A stretch of 64,000 nucleotides of DNA, from contig CAWADL010000009.1 of the NCBI GenBank assembly GCA_963780825.1, positions 43,236 through 107,235 of the forward strand, written 5' to 3'. Each line of letters starts with the position of its first letter. Position 1 is the stretch's first letter. Positions 43,222 to 52,922 of the stretch are shown piece after piece. Under the pieces are notes generated by a model. It was given only the letters and a program-made list of their open reading frames with translations. It made no database searches and was not told the DNA's origin. The translations under genes and the position numbers were made by a program. This stretch comes from Roseiarcus sp963780825 (GTDB taxonomy: Bacteria; Pseudomonadota; Alphaproteobacteria; Rhizobiales; Beijerinckiaceae).

Positions 43222-44074
43222 GGCGCCCGAGCCTCGGCGCGTAGTTGAGCGATCACCTCTGCGGGGACCGGCCGCAGGCCGGCATCCGGGCGGTCGTAAC
43301 GCGGGCAGGCTTCGAGAAGCGCCCGCGTGTAGGGATGCTTCGGGGCTTCGACAACTTGCGCTGCGGTCCCCGCCTCGACGACGCGCCCGTCGAACAACAA
43401 GGTAACGAAGTCGCATATCTGCGCCACCACGCCGAGGTCATGGGTGATGAAAATCACCGCCGTTCCATGCACGCTTTGCATGTTTCGGATCAGGCGTAGG
43501 ATCTGTTTTTGCACGGTTACGTCGAGCGCCGTCGTCGGTTCGTCGGCAATGATGAGCGCCGGCTCGAGCGCGAAAGCCGCAGCAATCAACACCCGCTGAC
43601 GCATCCCCCCCGAGAGTTCGTGCGGGAAGCTGCGCAGCACGCGCTCAGGCTCGCGAATGTACACTTCGTTCAGAAGTCGCAACGCGATCTCTCGCGCCGC
43701 TCGCGCGTCGAGTCCACGGATAAGTCGCAAGCCGTCGGTGATCTGTCCCTCGATACGGCGGCTGGGATTCAGCGCCGTCATCGGATCCTGTGGGATGAGC
43801 GCGATCTTCTCGGCAATGAGGCGGCGCAGCATCGATTTCGAAGTCGTCAGCAGATTCCCGCCCTCGAAGCGGATCTCGCCACCTGTCACGCGCACTGTGC
43901 GCGGAAGCATGCCGAGGATCGCCTTTCCAATCGTGGATTTGCCCGCGCCGCTTTCACCAACCACGCCATGCGTTTACCGCGTCCGACCGAGAGCGAGACC
44001 TCGCGGAGGATCTGCGAGCCGTCCCGAGTGGAGATCGCTGAGAGTCCGGAAACGGCGAGGACCGGCGCGCTCAT
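43218..44074 (-). CDS. Dipeptide/oligopeptide ABC transporter ATPase (DppD/OppD-like), one frameshift
   Basis: The second ATPase of the importer. The N-terminus SAPVLAVSGLSAISTRDGSQ is joined to Walker A VVGESGAGKST by restoring one base near 43,970 (GKRMA/VVGES). Then come IALIPQDPMTALNPSRRI, HELSGGMRQRVLIAAAF, ALIIADEPTTALDVTVQ and VIFITHDLGVVAQI, and the tail KHPYTRALLEACPRYDRPDA has the peptide-transporter C-terminal motif. Length about 285 residues. ATGA overlaps on both sides place it firmly in the operon. Confidence 0.88.
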
Positions 44075-44970
44075 CGGCGCATGACCGGATCGAGCGCTCG
44101 ACGCAAACCCTCGCCAAGCAAATTGAACGCAAGCACCGTGAGAAACAGCATCGTCAGTGGCGCCGCGAGGATCCACCACCCCTGGTGCAGGAGCTGACGG
44201 CCCTGTGCAATCATCCCGCCCCACGTCGGTGTGTCGGAAGACACAGAAAGGCCAACGAAGGAGAGAATGGCCTCGACGATGACAGCGATGCCCATTTCGA
44301 GACTTATCAGCGCGATCAGCACTGGCGCCACGTTCGGCAATATTTCGCGCACAAGAATACGCGATTGTGAGAAGCCGACCGCGCGCGCGGCGGTCACATA
44401 GTCCGCGCTCGCTTGGTTCATGGTTTCCGCGCGCAGCACCCGGCAGAAGCGCGTCCAGTCGATGATGGCGATAGCGCCAATGATCGAGCTGACGCCCGGG
44501 CCAACCACCGCCACCAGCAGGATTGAGAGTAAGACCGGCGGGAACGCCATCCAAATTTCGACTAAGCGCGATATTGTCGAATCGATCCAGCCGCGTCGCC
44601 AGCCGGCGAGAAGTCCGAGGATCGACCCGAACGCCGCGGCAAGCGCAGAGGCGACGATGGCCACGGTCAGTGCGACGCGAGATCCATAGATGACGCGCGA
44701 GAGTACGTCGCGGCCGAGATCGTCGGTGCCGAGCCAGTGACCCGGCTCCGCGCCAGCCAACCAGGCCGGAGGCGTCGCACCGAGAATGATGTCTTGCTCA
44801 AGCGGGTCTTTTGGCGCGACCCAGGGTGCGCCCAACGCTAATACAACCAGGAACAGAATAAAGCCTCCGCCAACAACCACCTTGGGATCGCGTAGGCACG
44901 CGCCAAGGAAATCCCATCGACCACGGTCCGGCGCGTGGCCCGGCAAACCCAGGGCTACGACCTCACCCAT
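44071..44970 (-). CDS. Dipeptide/oligopeptide ABC transporter permease (DppC/OppC-like)
   Basis: Intact 299-residue permease with the OppC N-terminal segment then the conserved GTDDLGRDVLSRVIYGSRVA motif and the EAA-type cytoplasmic loop ADYVTAARAVGFSQSRILVR preceding ILPNVAPVLIALISLEMG. Helices run through the C-terminus WWILAAPLTMLFLTVLAFNL to LRRALDPVMRR. I chose the ATG at 44,970 (MGEVVALGLPG) over a longer upstream frame because the latter would extend deep into the partner permease gene. It overlaps DppB-like by 8 bp. Confidence 0.88.
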   Translation of the reverse strand: MGEVVALGLPGHAPDRGRWDFLGACLRDPKVVVGGGFILFLVVLALGAPWVAPKDPLEQDIILGATPPAWLAGAEPGHWLGTDDLGRDVLSRVIYGSRVALTVAIVASALAAAFGSILGLLAGWRRGWIDSTISRLVEIWMAFPPVLLSILLVAVVGPGVSSIIGAIAIIDWTRFCRVLRAETMNQASADYVTAARAVGFSQSRILVREILPNVAPVLIALISLEMGIAVIVEAILSFVGLSVSSDTPTWGGMIAQGRQLLHQGWWILAAPLTMLFLTVLAFNLLGEGLRRALDPVMRR

Positions 44971-45968
44971 GTCGCAGCCGAGGATTGGCCGCAACGACGA
45001 ACAGATCAACACTCATGTTGACGAGAATGAATAGCGCGCCGAAGACCAAGGTTAGTCCCTGGATCAGTGGGAGGTCGCGATTGACCACAGCGTCGATCGC
45101 CATGTTACCGATGCCGGGATAAGCAAAGACTCGCTCCACAATGACCGTCCCGCCGATCAGGAAGGTGAACTGCACCCCGGTCAGCGCCAGCGTTGGCGCC
45201 ACGGCGTTGCGCAGCGCTTCCTGCAGGACGAGGCGCAATTCCGACTTTCCTTTCAACCGCGCTAGAAGCACATAGTCTTGAACCATCGCCTCGCGGAGAG
45301 ATTCCTTGAGCACGCGCGTGATGACGGCGGCGAGGGGCAGGCCGAGCGCGAGCGTTGGCATCAGCATGTGCCGGGCTACGTCGAGGAAGACGCGTAAGCG
45401 TAGCGCGAACAGGCTCTCCAGCAAATAAAAGGGCGTCGCGAAGGTAACACCCAAACTCGGGTCGATGCGGCCGGAGAGCGGCAATATTGGCGCGAATACA
45501 CCAAAGACAAGCACCAGCAGAAAAGCCCAAATGAAATCCGGAACCGCTAGGAACAAACCGTTGACCGTGTCGACCACGGGCGCAATCTTCGATTGGCTCG
45601 TCAATGTCGCAAACACCGCGATAACGCCACCGAGCCGCAGTGGCGAACACGAGCGCGGCGAACGCTAGCTCAAGGGTCGCCGGGAGGCGTTCAGCCAGTA
45701 GTTCGAGCACACGTCGATGCAGCGAGATGGAGGTCCCAAGGTCTCCGCGCCCGAGATCGCGCGCCCAGACGAGAAACTGTTGCAGGAGGCCCGTATCAAG
45801 GCCGTAGTGGGCGCGGAGCGCCGCAACGTCGGCGACCGAGGCGCCGGGCGAGATCATCATCGCGATCGGGTCGCCGGGGGCGACACGCAGCAAAACGAAG
45901 ATCACCACGGCCACGCCAACCATGGTGATCGCCGCCATGCCCAAGCGGTGCAGGATCGCCTTGATCAC
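44963..45968 (-). CDS. Dipeptide/oligopeptide ABC transporter permease (DppB/OppB-like), one frameshift
   Basis: The N-terminal helix GMAAITMVGVAVVIFVLLRV followed by APGDPIAMMISPGAS and LGTSISLHRRVLELLAERLP is typical of DppB. A single break near 45,635 connects it to KIAPVVDTVNGLFLAVPDFI and the EAA loop DYVLLARLKGKSELRLVLQE, ending LFVVAANPRLRHG. The start is the GTG at 45,968; a nearby ATG is out of frame. About 335 residues after correction. The gap of 64 bases to the binding-protein gene upstream suggests one transcript led by that gene. Confidence 0.86.
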
Positions 45969-46032
45969 ACATGACCTGCAAGCGGCCGAGGGTGTTGCGC
46001 GATATTTTGCATCGCGCGATCACCTCGGGCGG

Positions 46033-47568
46033 TCAGGCCTTCGCCACCAGCGTCGGCTGCAACGCGCCGGTGCCGTTTGCGGTGACTTTCAGCGAAGACT
46101 TGTAGATGATCGGCTGCGAATATTGCACGAGCGGGATCACGTAGGCCTTCTCGGCGATATATTTGTCGATCGCTTTCCAGCCGGCGATGCGCTTGGCCTC
46201 GTCCTTCTCGCCCCACAGCGGACCAATCTGGTCGTCGAGATCTTTTGACTTCCATGCCGAGTGCGGGGAGGGCGAGAACATGGCGAAGCCGGTCGAGCAA
46301 GTGGGATCGCCGATCGCATCGCCCCAGTTGTAGAAGGCCATCGGCGCCAGTTTGTGGCCGGCGCGCAGCTCGTAGTGCTTGGCGATCTCATAAACCTCGA
46401 TCTCGGCGTCGATGCCGACCTTGCGCCACATGCCGACAATGGCTTGCACCGTCTCATAGTCCTTCGGCTTGAAGCCGCGGGTTGTCTGGATCTTGAACTT
46501 GACCGGCTTGTCCGTCGAATAACCGCTCGCGGCGAGCAACTTCTTGGCTTTGTCGGGATCGTAGGCCGTCTTGATTGAGGGATCGTAGGCGTCATAGCCG
46601 GGCGCGTCGAGCGTTTCGATCGGTGTCGCGTAGCCGCGCAACAGCTTCTTGGCGATGACGTCTTTGTCGATCGCGCAAATCGCGGCCATCCGCACGTTCT
46701 CGTCGAGCATTTCCTTCTCGACGTTGGTGATGAAGATCATGCCAATGTCAGTGACGGGTTTGCAGACGCCGGCAAGGCCGGGCTTTGCCTTCAGCCGATC
46801 ATACTCTTCGTAGGGTATCTCCAGGGTAACGTCGGCCGAGCCGCTTTCGATCTCCGCGACGCGGCTGGTCCCGTCGGGAACGAATTTGAAAATGACGGTC
46901 TCGAAGCTCGGCTTCGGACCCCAATATTTGTCATTGCGCTTCAGTCGCAGGAACGCGTTGCCCTGATATTCATCAACCAAGTACGGACCGGTGCCGATCG
47001 GCTTCTTTTCGAAGCCGTCCGCGCCGACCTTGGTGTAGTAGGCCTTCGGCAGCACGTAGCCGGTGAGAAACGCCATCCACTTGAAGACAGTCGGATCGAA
47101 GTTCTTCACGTCCGCGGTGATGCGCTGGCCTTCGATCTTGAAGCCGCCAAGCGAACCCCAAACAAAGGCGACGGGATTGCCACCCTTCGGATCGCCCGCG
47201 CGCTCGATCGACCAGACAACGTCTTCGGGGGTGAACGGCGAGCCGTCGTGCCACGTTACGCCTTCGCGAACGTCCATCCAGGCTTTGGTCTTGTCGTCGT
47301 TCCAGCCCCATTTGGTCAGCAGGCCGGGCGCGAGCGAGAGGTCGACGTTTTGCCCGATATATTGATCGAACACGGCGCGGTAGATGGCCTGAATGGTGGG
47401 GTTAACCGATGAGGGGCCCACGGTCGGATCGAAGGCCGGCAGGTTGACGTTGAAGGCGATGGTCAGCGTGTCGCCGGCTTCCGCGTTGGCGCCGCCGCCG
47501 ACTAGCAAAGAAGACAGGAAACCCGCGGCGCCGACCGCTAGCGCCTGGCGTCGATTCAGATCAACCAT
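46033..47568 (-). CDS. Peptide/nickel-type ABC transporter substrate-binding protein
   Basis: Intact 511-residue SBP_bac_5 family lipoprotein-like periplasmic protein. The N-terminus LNRRQALAVGAAGFLSSLLV with a following ANA site looks like a twin-arginine or Sec signal. Family landmarks are FDPTVGPSSVNPTIQAIYRA, VTWHDGSPFTPEDVVWSIER, YYTKVGADGFEKKPIGTGPY and YDPDKAKKLLAASGY. Ligands of this family include dipeptides, nickel, opines and glutathione, and the sequence alone does not decide. It heads the transporter operon; no ribosomal or attenuator structure was recognised upstream. Confidence 0.9.
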   Translation of the reverse strand: MVDLNRRQALAVGAAGFLSSLLVGGGANAEAGDTLTIAFNVNLPAFDPTVGPSSVNPTIQAIYRAVFDQYIGQNVDLSLAPGLLTKWGWNDDKTKAWMDVREGVTWHDGSPFTPEDVVWSIERAGDPKGGNPVAFVWGSLGGFKIEGQRITADVKNFDPTVFKWMAFLTGYVLPKAYYTKVGADGFEKKPIGTGPYLVDEYQGNAFLRLKRNDKYWGPKPSFETVIFKFVPDGTSRVAEIESGSADVTLEIPYEEYDRLKAKPGLAGVCKPVTDIGMIFITNVEKEMLDENVRMAAICAIDKDVIAKKLLRGYATPIETLDAPGYDAYDPSIKTAYDPDKAKKLLAASGYSTDKPVKFKIQTTRGFKPKDYETVQAIVGMWRKVGIDAEIEVYEIAKHYELRAGHKLAPMAFYNWGDAIGDPTCSTGFAMFSPSPHSAWKSKDLDDQIGPLWGEKDEAKRIAGWKAIDKYIAEKAYVIPLVQYSQPIIYKSSLKVTANGTGALQPTLVAKA

Positions 47569-48052
47569 TGCAGACCTCCCCTGTGTCCACCAAACCTGTT
47601 CCGGCGCGGCCCGGACGCCTCACTCTCACAACTTCCGATTGAGCATCCGGCCTCGCCGTATGGCGACAGGCCTTTTTACGATACATGCGTCCTCATGCAT
47701 AATTGCCGATCTCGGCAGGGTGTCAAGCGCGGGGACGAGCTAAAGTCGACAGGGCGCACGCTACGCCGTCCTACCGACGCGGCGCATGCGACGCGAGAAA
47801 AATATGCAAACGCACGGGAAATGGACGCCGCTCGCTCACAATGGGTCCGTCATAAATCGAAGGCGCGGCGCGGGGATCTCTAGATCGCGGTTTCCAAGCT
47901 CGCTTGCCGGAGGGTCGGCGTCCACGCCGACCTTTTTGGAGCCACGCTTGGCCGGCTTACGTATCAACGCCAACGTCGGCCTGGAGGCTGACGCTCCGCG
48001 AGGCGCCTGATCCTCGCCGTGACGCGACAACGATAAGGTGGCATGTTCCGGT
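47569..48052. other. Intergenic region with repeat pieces and possible regulatory site
   Basis: No gene is supported. The part next to the binding-protein gene is its likely promoter region and contains a TCATGCATAATTG stretch near 47,692-47,704. From 47,875 to 48,000 it holds family A and B repeat fragments. Confidence 0.5.
47877..47997. repeat. Composite of family A fragment and family B repeat (B3)
   Basis: A family A arm fragment, GATCTCTAGATCGCGG (47,877-47,890 region), is followed by the 20-bp family B palindrome at 47,913-47,932 and a second degenerate B arm, ACGTCGGCCTGGAGGCTGACG, near 47,973. The two families are also adjacent at 1,994-2,145, suggesting that they insert or rearrange together. 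Confidence 0.55.
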
Positions 48053-48577
48053 CTAAACGCCATGCTTTCCGATGTTGTCCATCACCTTTTGCAGGGTCGC
48101 CGTGAACGCCTTGTATTCTTCAATGTCGACGCCCTCGAACATCACGAGGAGAAGGTCGTACATCGTCGGCCAAACCCTCGCGAACGCGTCGCGGCCGGCC
48201 TGCGTTATATCAACGTCGCGGACGCGCAGGTCCTCGGCTCGCGCCCTCCGCAGGATAAGGCCTTGCTCCTCCAGCGCGTCGAGCGTGCGGCTCATCGTGG
48301 ATTGTTCGGTCAGCGCGTAGAGCGAGAGTTCATTGATGGTCAGTGGTGAGGAGATGCTGAGCACGGCCAGCGCGCGCATCTTCGTCGTCGTCATGTCGTG
48401 CGGCTTCAACTCCGCCGCGAGATGGGTAATCCAGCTCAACGAGACGCTGTTGATGAGATAGGGCGCGAATTGTTGCAGCCCGATCTGTCCGAGCGAAGGT
48501 CTCGGCGCCGATCCGTTGCCTCGGACCCACGGCCGATCCCCGAAAGGCGAAGCGCGGGCCGGCGCGGGGTCGGTCAT
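48053..48577 (-). CDS. MarR-family transcriptional regulator
   Basis: A 174-residue winged-helix regulator. The core covers ITHLAAELKPHDMTTTKMRA, SLYALTEQSTMSRTLDALEE (recognition helix) and QGLILRRARAEDLRVRDVDI (wing), with a C-terminal dimerisation helix. The ATG at 48,577 overlaps the stop of the FAD oxidoreductase gene upstream (ATGA), so it is co-transcribed with it and with the cyclase gene. MarR proteins usually respond to small aromatic or phenolic ligands; a role in controlling this oxidoreductase/cyclase cluster is inferred. Confidence 0.88.
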   Translation of the reverse strand: MTDPAPARASPFGDRPWVRGNGSAPRPSLGQIGLQQFAPYLINSVSLSWITHLAAELKPHDMTTTKMRALAVLSISSPLTINELSLYALTEQSTMSRTLDALEEQGLILRRARAEDLRVRDVDITQAGRDAFARVWPTMYDLLLVMFEGVDIEEYKAFTATLQKVMDNIGKHGV

Positions 48578-50158
48578 TTCAACGCGCTCGCGAGTAGGAA
48601 TCCCGAACCGCCGCCGAGGCCTGGCCCCGGATGGGTTGAGGCGCCGATGTGATAAACGCCGGGAACCGGCGTCTTGTGGTTGACTGAGAAAGCGAACGGG
48701 CGCCAGAGAAAGAACTGGTCGAGCCCGCAATAGCCGCCGTAGGGATCGCCGCCGACGAGATTTACGTTGAGCGCCTCCAGGTCCGTCGGCGAATAGGCGC
48801 GCCGCGCAATCACCTGCTCGCGGAAATCCTCGATGTGGCGCGCGAATAGCGCTTCAACGCGATCGGCATAGGCTTCGCGCACCGCCTCGGTCCAGCGGCC
48901 GTCGGCGGGGGTCTCGATTTCGCCCTTCGCATCGCCCTTTAATTGACGCGGCGCCTCCGGCAGTTGGATCCAGAGGATCGCCTTGCCAACCGGCGCGCGC
49001 GTGGGATCGAGCGCGGTTGGTTGTCCGACGCAGATCGTTGGTTCTGCTGGAAGCAGGCCGCGTTCGCATTCGTTGGCGGCCCGCGAAACCCCATCCAGAC
49101 CCGGGGTCACATGCAACAGCGCGACCTTGCCGAGATCCGGTCCGCCCTTCCAGCGGGGCGGCGCGTTCAGCGCATAGTGAATTTGCATGTCGCCTTTGCC
49201 ATAACGATAGCGTTTCAGCGACGTGATGGCCTCCGCCGCCGCAGCCTGATCCTTGAGCAGACGCCCGTACAGCTGGTTGGGCGTCATCGAGCAGACGATG
49301 CCTTGCGAAGCCTCTATGCGCTCGCCGGAGGCGAGACGGACGAAACGGCCGCGTCCGGCGCTATCGGTCTCGATGCGTTCGACTTCCGCGCCGCAGCGTA
49401 TTTCGCCGCCCTGGTCACCAATCAGCTTCTCAAACGCGGACAGCAGCGTCTTTGCGCCGCCAACTGCGATCGGGCAGCCCGCGAGCTCCACGGCGAACGC
49501 GATCAGCTTCACCATTTGCGCGGAATAGGCGCTTTCCGGATTGAGCCCGCAATGCAGTCCCCAAGGCGCCCACAGCGCGTGGATGGCCTCGGATGCGTAG
49601 GTTGAATTCCAGATAATGTCGCGCCGGACGCAGCGCTTCGCCGATCCACGCCGCAAGCGCCCGCGGGCCGCGCCTCCAAGCCTCGCGCGCGATGGTTATC
49701 GCCATTTGCCTGGACCAGAGCTGGCCGCCTAGCAGCGCGAAAAGAAAGGGCGCATCGGCGCCCATGCGCTCCATGTCCTTCGCGAAGGCCTCGCCGTCGC
49801 CTTTCGCGCAGGCCTCGAAAGCGGCGATGTTCCGGGCGCGGTCGCGCGAGAACAGCAGGTGGGAACCATCGTCTCTCAGCACCCCGGTCGGCAAGTCGGA
49901 ATGCGCGACTTGAAAACCGCGCGCTTCGAGATCCTTGCCGAGGGCGCCGTAAGCGGGCGACGTCAGAAACAAGACGAGCGTCGTCGCCATGACGTCGTGC
50001 ACGAAACCTGGCGCGGTAATCTCTTCCGTGCGCAGACACCCACCGACTCGATCGCTCCGCTCTAGCAGCAGAACCTTGCGGCCCTTCTTGCCCAGCATCG
50101 CCGCCGCGACCAAGCCATTGATGCCCGCGCCGACGATCACATAATCGGCGCTCGCCAT
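48574..50158 (-). CDS. Phytoene-desaturase-like NAD(P)/FAD-dependent oxidoreductase, one frameshift
   Basis: Flavoprotein of the carotenoid-desaturase/amine-oxidase fold. The dinucleotide motif ADYVIVGAGINGLVAAAMLG with the following LLLERSDRVGGCLRTEE is at the N-terminus, and the C-terminal FAD motif is VPGVYHIGASTHPGPGLGGG. A break near 49,610 divides it; restored length about 527 residues. Homologues include uncharacterised CrtI-like proteins in gene sets for small-molecule oxidation, so carotenoid synthesis is not implied: no phytoene synthase is nearby. A paralogue lies at 51,171 on the other strand with a cyclase between them. Confidence 0.85.
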
Positions 50159-50167
50159 ACCGACAGC

Positions 50168-50956
50168 TCAGGCGGGAACGAGCGCGAGGGCGCGGACAGG
50201 TGAGCCGGTGCCCTCGACGAATTTCAGCGGCGCCGCGATCAGCACCGCGCCTTTCGGCGGCAACTCGTCGAGATGGCAAAGGCTCGCAAGACCGTAGCGA
50301 TTGGCCTTATGCATCAGGGTATGCGCGGGGAAAGGTGGGGTCATGCCGCCGGCGGCGCCCGCATCGGTTCCCACCGTCTCCGAACCCCAACCGATCACGC
50401 CCTTATCAATCAAATAACTGATGACTTCAGCAGTCGGCCCCGGCGAGTGAGGACCGTTGGCGTCGGCGTTGAGGAAGGTCTCCGTGCGGCCACCGCGTTT
50501 GTACCAATCGGTGCGCAGCAACACCCAAGTTCCCGGCGCGATGTCGCCATGCTGCTTCTCCCAGGCTTTGACGCTATCGACAGTCAGGAGGTAGTCGGCG
50601 TTCTCTGCCGATTCTTTCGAACGGTCGATCACATTGACTGGCGCCACGAAGTTTTTGGGCGGGATTTTGTCAGTCGTGCCATCCGGGTAGTCTTTGCCGC
50701 TGATCCAGTGGCGCGGCGCGTCGAAATGGGTGCCCGTGTGCTCGCCGAGTTCGAGCCAGTTCCACGCCCAATAGGGTCCGTCCGAGTTGTACTTGGAGAT
50801 CTCATGCACCTTGACGGCCGGCGTATTCTTGCCAATCTCAGGCGGCAGATAGAGAACAGGAGTGTCAGGGCCAAGCGGGGCGGAGAGATCGACGACCCGC
50901 ACCGATCCGGAAAGCAGCGCCGCGGCGAGATCGGTGAGCGTTTGGCTTGAACTCAT
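50168..50956 (-). CDS. Cyclase-family metal-dependent hydrolase (kynurenine formamidase-like)
   Basis: Intact 262-residue protein with the family metal motif ELGEHTGTHFDAPRHW and an upstream RVVDLSAPLGPDTPVLYLP. DWYKRGGRTETFLNADANGP and GWGSETVGTDAGAAGG fit the substrate-side loops. The fold (PF04199) covers kynurenine formamidase, isatin hydrolase and uncharacterised ureide or cyclic-amide hydrolases. GGAGGACGCAC precedes the ATG at 50,956. Only nine bases separate it from the upstream end of the FAD gene, so the order cyclase-FAD-MarR is one operon. The second cyclase at 52,923 is a divergent member of the same family. Confidence 0.88.
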   Translation of the reverse strand: MSSSQTLTDLAAALLSGSVRVVDLSAPLGPDTPVLYLPPEIGKNTPAVKVHEISKYNSDGPYWAWNWLELGEHTGTHFDAPRHWISGKDYPDGTTDKIPPKNFVAPVNVIDRSKESAENADYLLTVDSVKAWEKQHGDIAPGTWVLLRTDWYKRGGRTETFLNADANGPHSPGPTAEVISYLIDKGVIGWGSETVGTDAGAAGGMTPPFPAHTLMHKANRYGLASLCHLDELPPKGAVLIAAPLKFVEGTGSPVRALALVPA

Positions 50957-51170
50957 GTGCGTCCTCCGATGTCGCGCCCTGGACAGAAAGCCGTCGCGGC
51001 GCGCGGCGCCAAGCTTACCGCGGAAATATGAGTTTGCAACAATCATCCGGACCCGCCGCGCTTCATCGGGTCAACTGTATTGAGAAGCGCCCCGTTTTCA
51101 GGCAGGCTCCGCGAAATCGGGCGGAGCGGCGTAGGCGGCGATGCCTGAAAATGCATGCAATGGGGGTGGC

Positions 51171-52743
51171 ATGGTTTATGACGCCGTGATTATCGGCGCG
51201 GGGCACAATGGCCTCGCGGCGGCCGTGCGGCTCAGCGAGAAGGGCTGGCGGGTGGCGGTGGTGGAAGCTCATTGCGAGCCCGGCGGCGCGGTCAAGACAC
51301 GCGAGCTGACGCTGCCGGGGTTCCGTCACGACCTCTGTGCGATGAACCTCTCGATGTTCGCCGGCTCGCCATTCTTCGCCGCGCACAAGGATGCGTTGAT
51401 CGCTCAAGGGCTTGCTTTCGCGCCGGTCGAGCATTGCTTCGCAACTGTGTTCCGCGATGGGACCTATCTCGGCGTCAGCCAAGACGCTGGAGAAAACGCT
51501 TGCGGGGATTGCCGCGTTATCGCGGCGCGATGCGGACGCCTGGACGGCGATCTGGTCGCAGCGCTTCGACGGTGACGCGCCCCATCTGTTCGCGTTGCTG
51601 GGCTCGCCGGTGCCTTCGTGGGCGGCGGCGAAGGTGGTTGGCAAGGCCTGGCGCGAGAAGGGCGTGGGCTGGCTCTACGAGACACTCAAACTGCTGCTCG
51701 CCACGCCACGCGACTTTCTTGACGCGCATTTCGAGCATCCCAAGGTCAAAGCGATGATGGCGGCCTGGGGGATGCATCTCGATTTTCGCGCCGGACACGC
51801 GGGCGGCGCGCTGTTCCCTTATCTGGAATGCATGGTCAATCAGAACTTCGGCATGGTGATCGGGCAGGGCGGGGCGGACACGATCATCAAAGCCATGGTT
51901 GGCGCGCTGAAGGCCAAGGGCGGCGAGCTTTATCTCGGCGACGAGGTAACAAGCGTGACGACGAGCGGCGGCGCCGCGACGGGCGTGACGCTGGCGAGCG
52001 GCAAGCAAGCTCGACGGCGAAGGCGGTGATCGCCAACGCCCACCCAAAGATCGTGTTCGGCGAGCTTGTCGCCGCACGACGCGGCGCGGGCGAAATTTGA
52101 ACGCGACATTGCGGGATTCCGCGCCGGTCCGGGCACGATGATGATGCATCTTGCCATGGACGATCTGCCCGACTGGCGCGCCGGCGCCGCGCTGCGCGAC
52201 TTCGCCTATGTTCACGTCGCGCCGGATCTGGAGATGATGTCGCGCGTCTACGCGGAGGCGTCCGCGGGCCTTCTGCCCGCCGAGCCGGTGCTGGTCGTCG
52301 GCCAACCGACCGCGATCGATCCTTCGCGCGCGCCGCCGGGCAAGCACGTGCTCTGGGTGCAGGTGCGTGTGTTGCCGGCGGAGATCCGCGGCGACGCGGC
52401 CGACGAGATCGCCGCCGCGACCTGGGACGAGGCGAAGGAGGCTTATGCCGAGCGCGTGCTGAACATTCTCGAGTCCTACGCGCCCGGCCTGAAATCGCAT
52501 GTCCTCGGACGCTCGGTGTTTTCGCCGCTGGATTTGGAGCGCGAGAATCCAAACCTGATCGGCGGAGATAATCTCTCGGGTAGCCATCATCTGGATCAGA
52601 ATTTTTTTCTGCGGCCGGTCGCAGGTTGGTCGCGCTATCGAACGCCGGTCCGCAATCTTTATCTCTGCGGCGCCTCGACATGGCCCGGGGCGGGAACAGG
52701 CGCGGGCTCCGGCTTTCTGTTGGCCAAAATGCTGGCTGGTTGA
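51171..52743 (+). CDS. Phytoene-desaturase-like NAD(P)/FAD-dependent oxidoreductase, frameshifted
   Basis: A paralogue of the enzyme at 48,574. MVYDAVIIGAGHNGLAAAVR with VVEAHCEPGGAVKTRELTLP forms the N-terminal FAD fold, and the C-terminal motif is NLYLCGASTWPGAGTGAGSG. Breaks near 51,480 and 52,010-52,080 split it into three frames. The ATG at 51,171 follows GGGGGTGG; an earlier in-frame ATG at 51,141 is possible. It is divergent from the cyclase operon across 214 bases, so one regulator could serve both sides. The pair shares motifs such as RGLLPAEP/AGLLPAEP and the VVGQPTAIDPSRAP text. The reaction is unknown. Confidence 0.83.
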
Positions 52744-52782
52744 GTTTTGTTCAATTTGCAGCCTTCATAAATCAACCTCATC

Positions 52783-52892
52783 CGTCATTGCGAGCGAAGC
52801 GAAGCAATCCAGCGTGCGATCGACGATGTGCCGGATAGAGCCGCTGCGGCGGCGGCGTGGATTGCCGCGTCGCTTCGCTCCTCGCAATGACG
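52783..52892. repeat. Family C palindromic repeat (C1)
   Basis: Arms CGTCATTGCGAG (52,783-52,794) and CTCGCAATGACG (52,881-52,892) form a 12-bp perfect inverted repeat, with further matching in the GCGAAGC/GCTTCGC and CAATCCA/TGGATTG segments. It lies between convergent genes. Elements built on this sequence are common in several alphaproteobacterial genomes. Confidence 0.75.
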
Positions 52893-52922
52893 ATTCAAGC
52901 AGAAGGAGGAATGTGCCCGCAA

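Noticed and set aside
48574..52743. Carotenoid biosynthesis cluster
   Set aside because: The two flavoproteins resemble CrtI, but no phytoene synthase, cyclase of carotenoids or GGPP synthase occurs; the adjacent cyclase is the formamidase-like metal hydrolase family.
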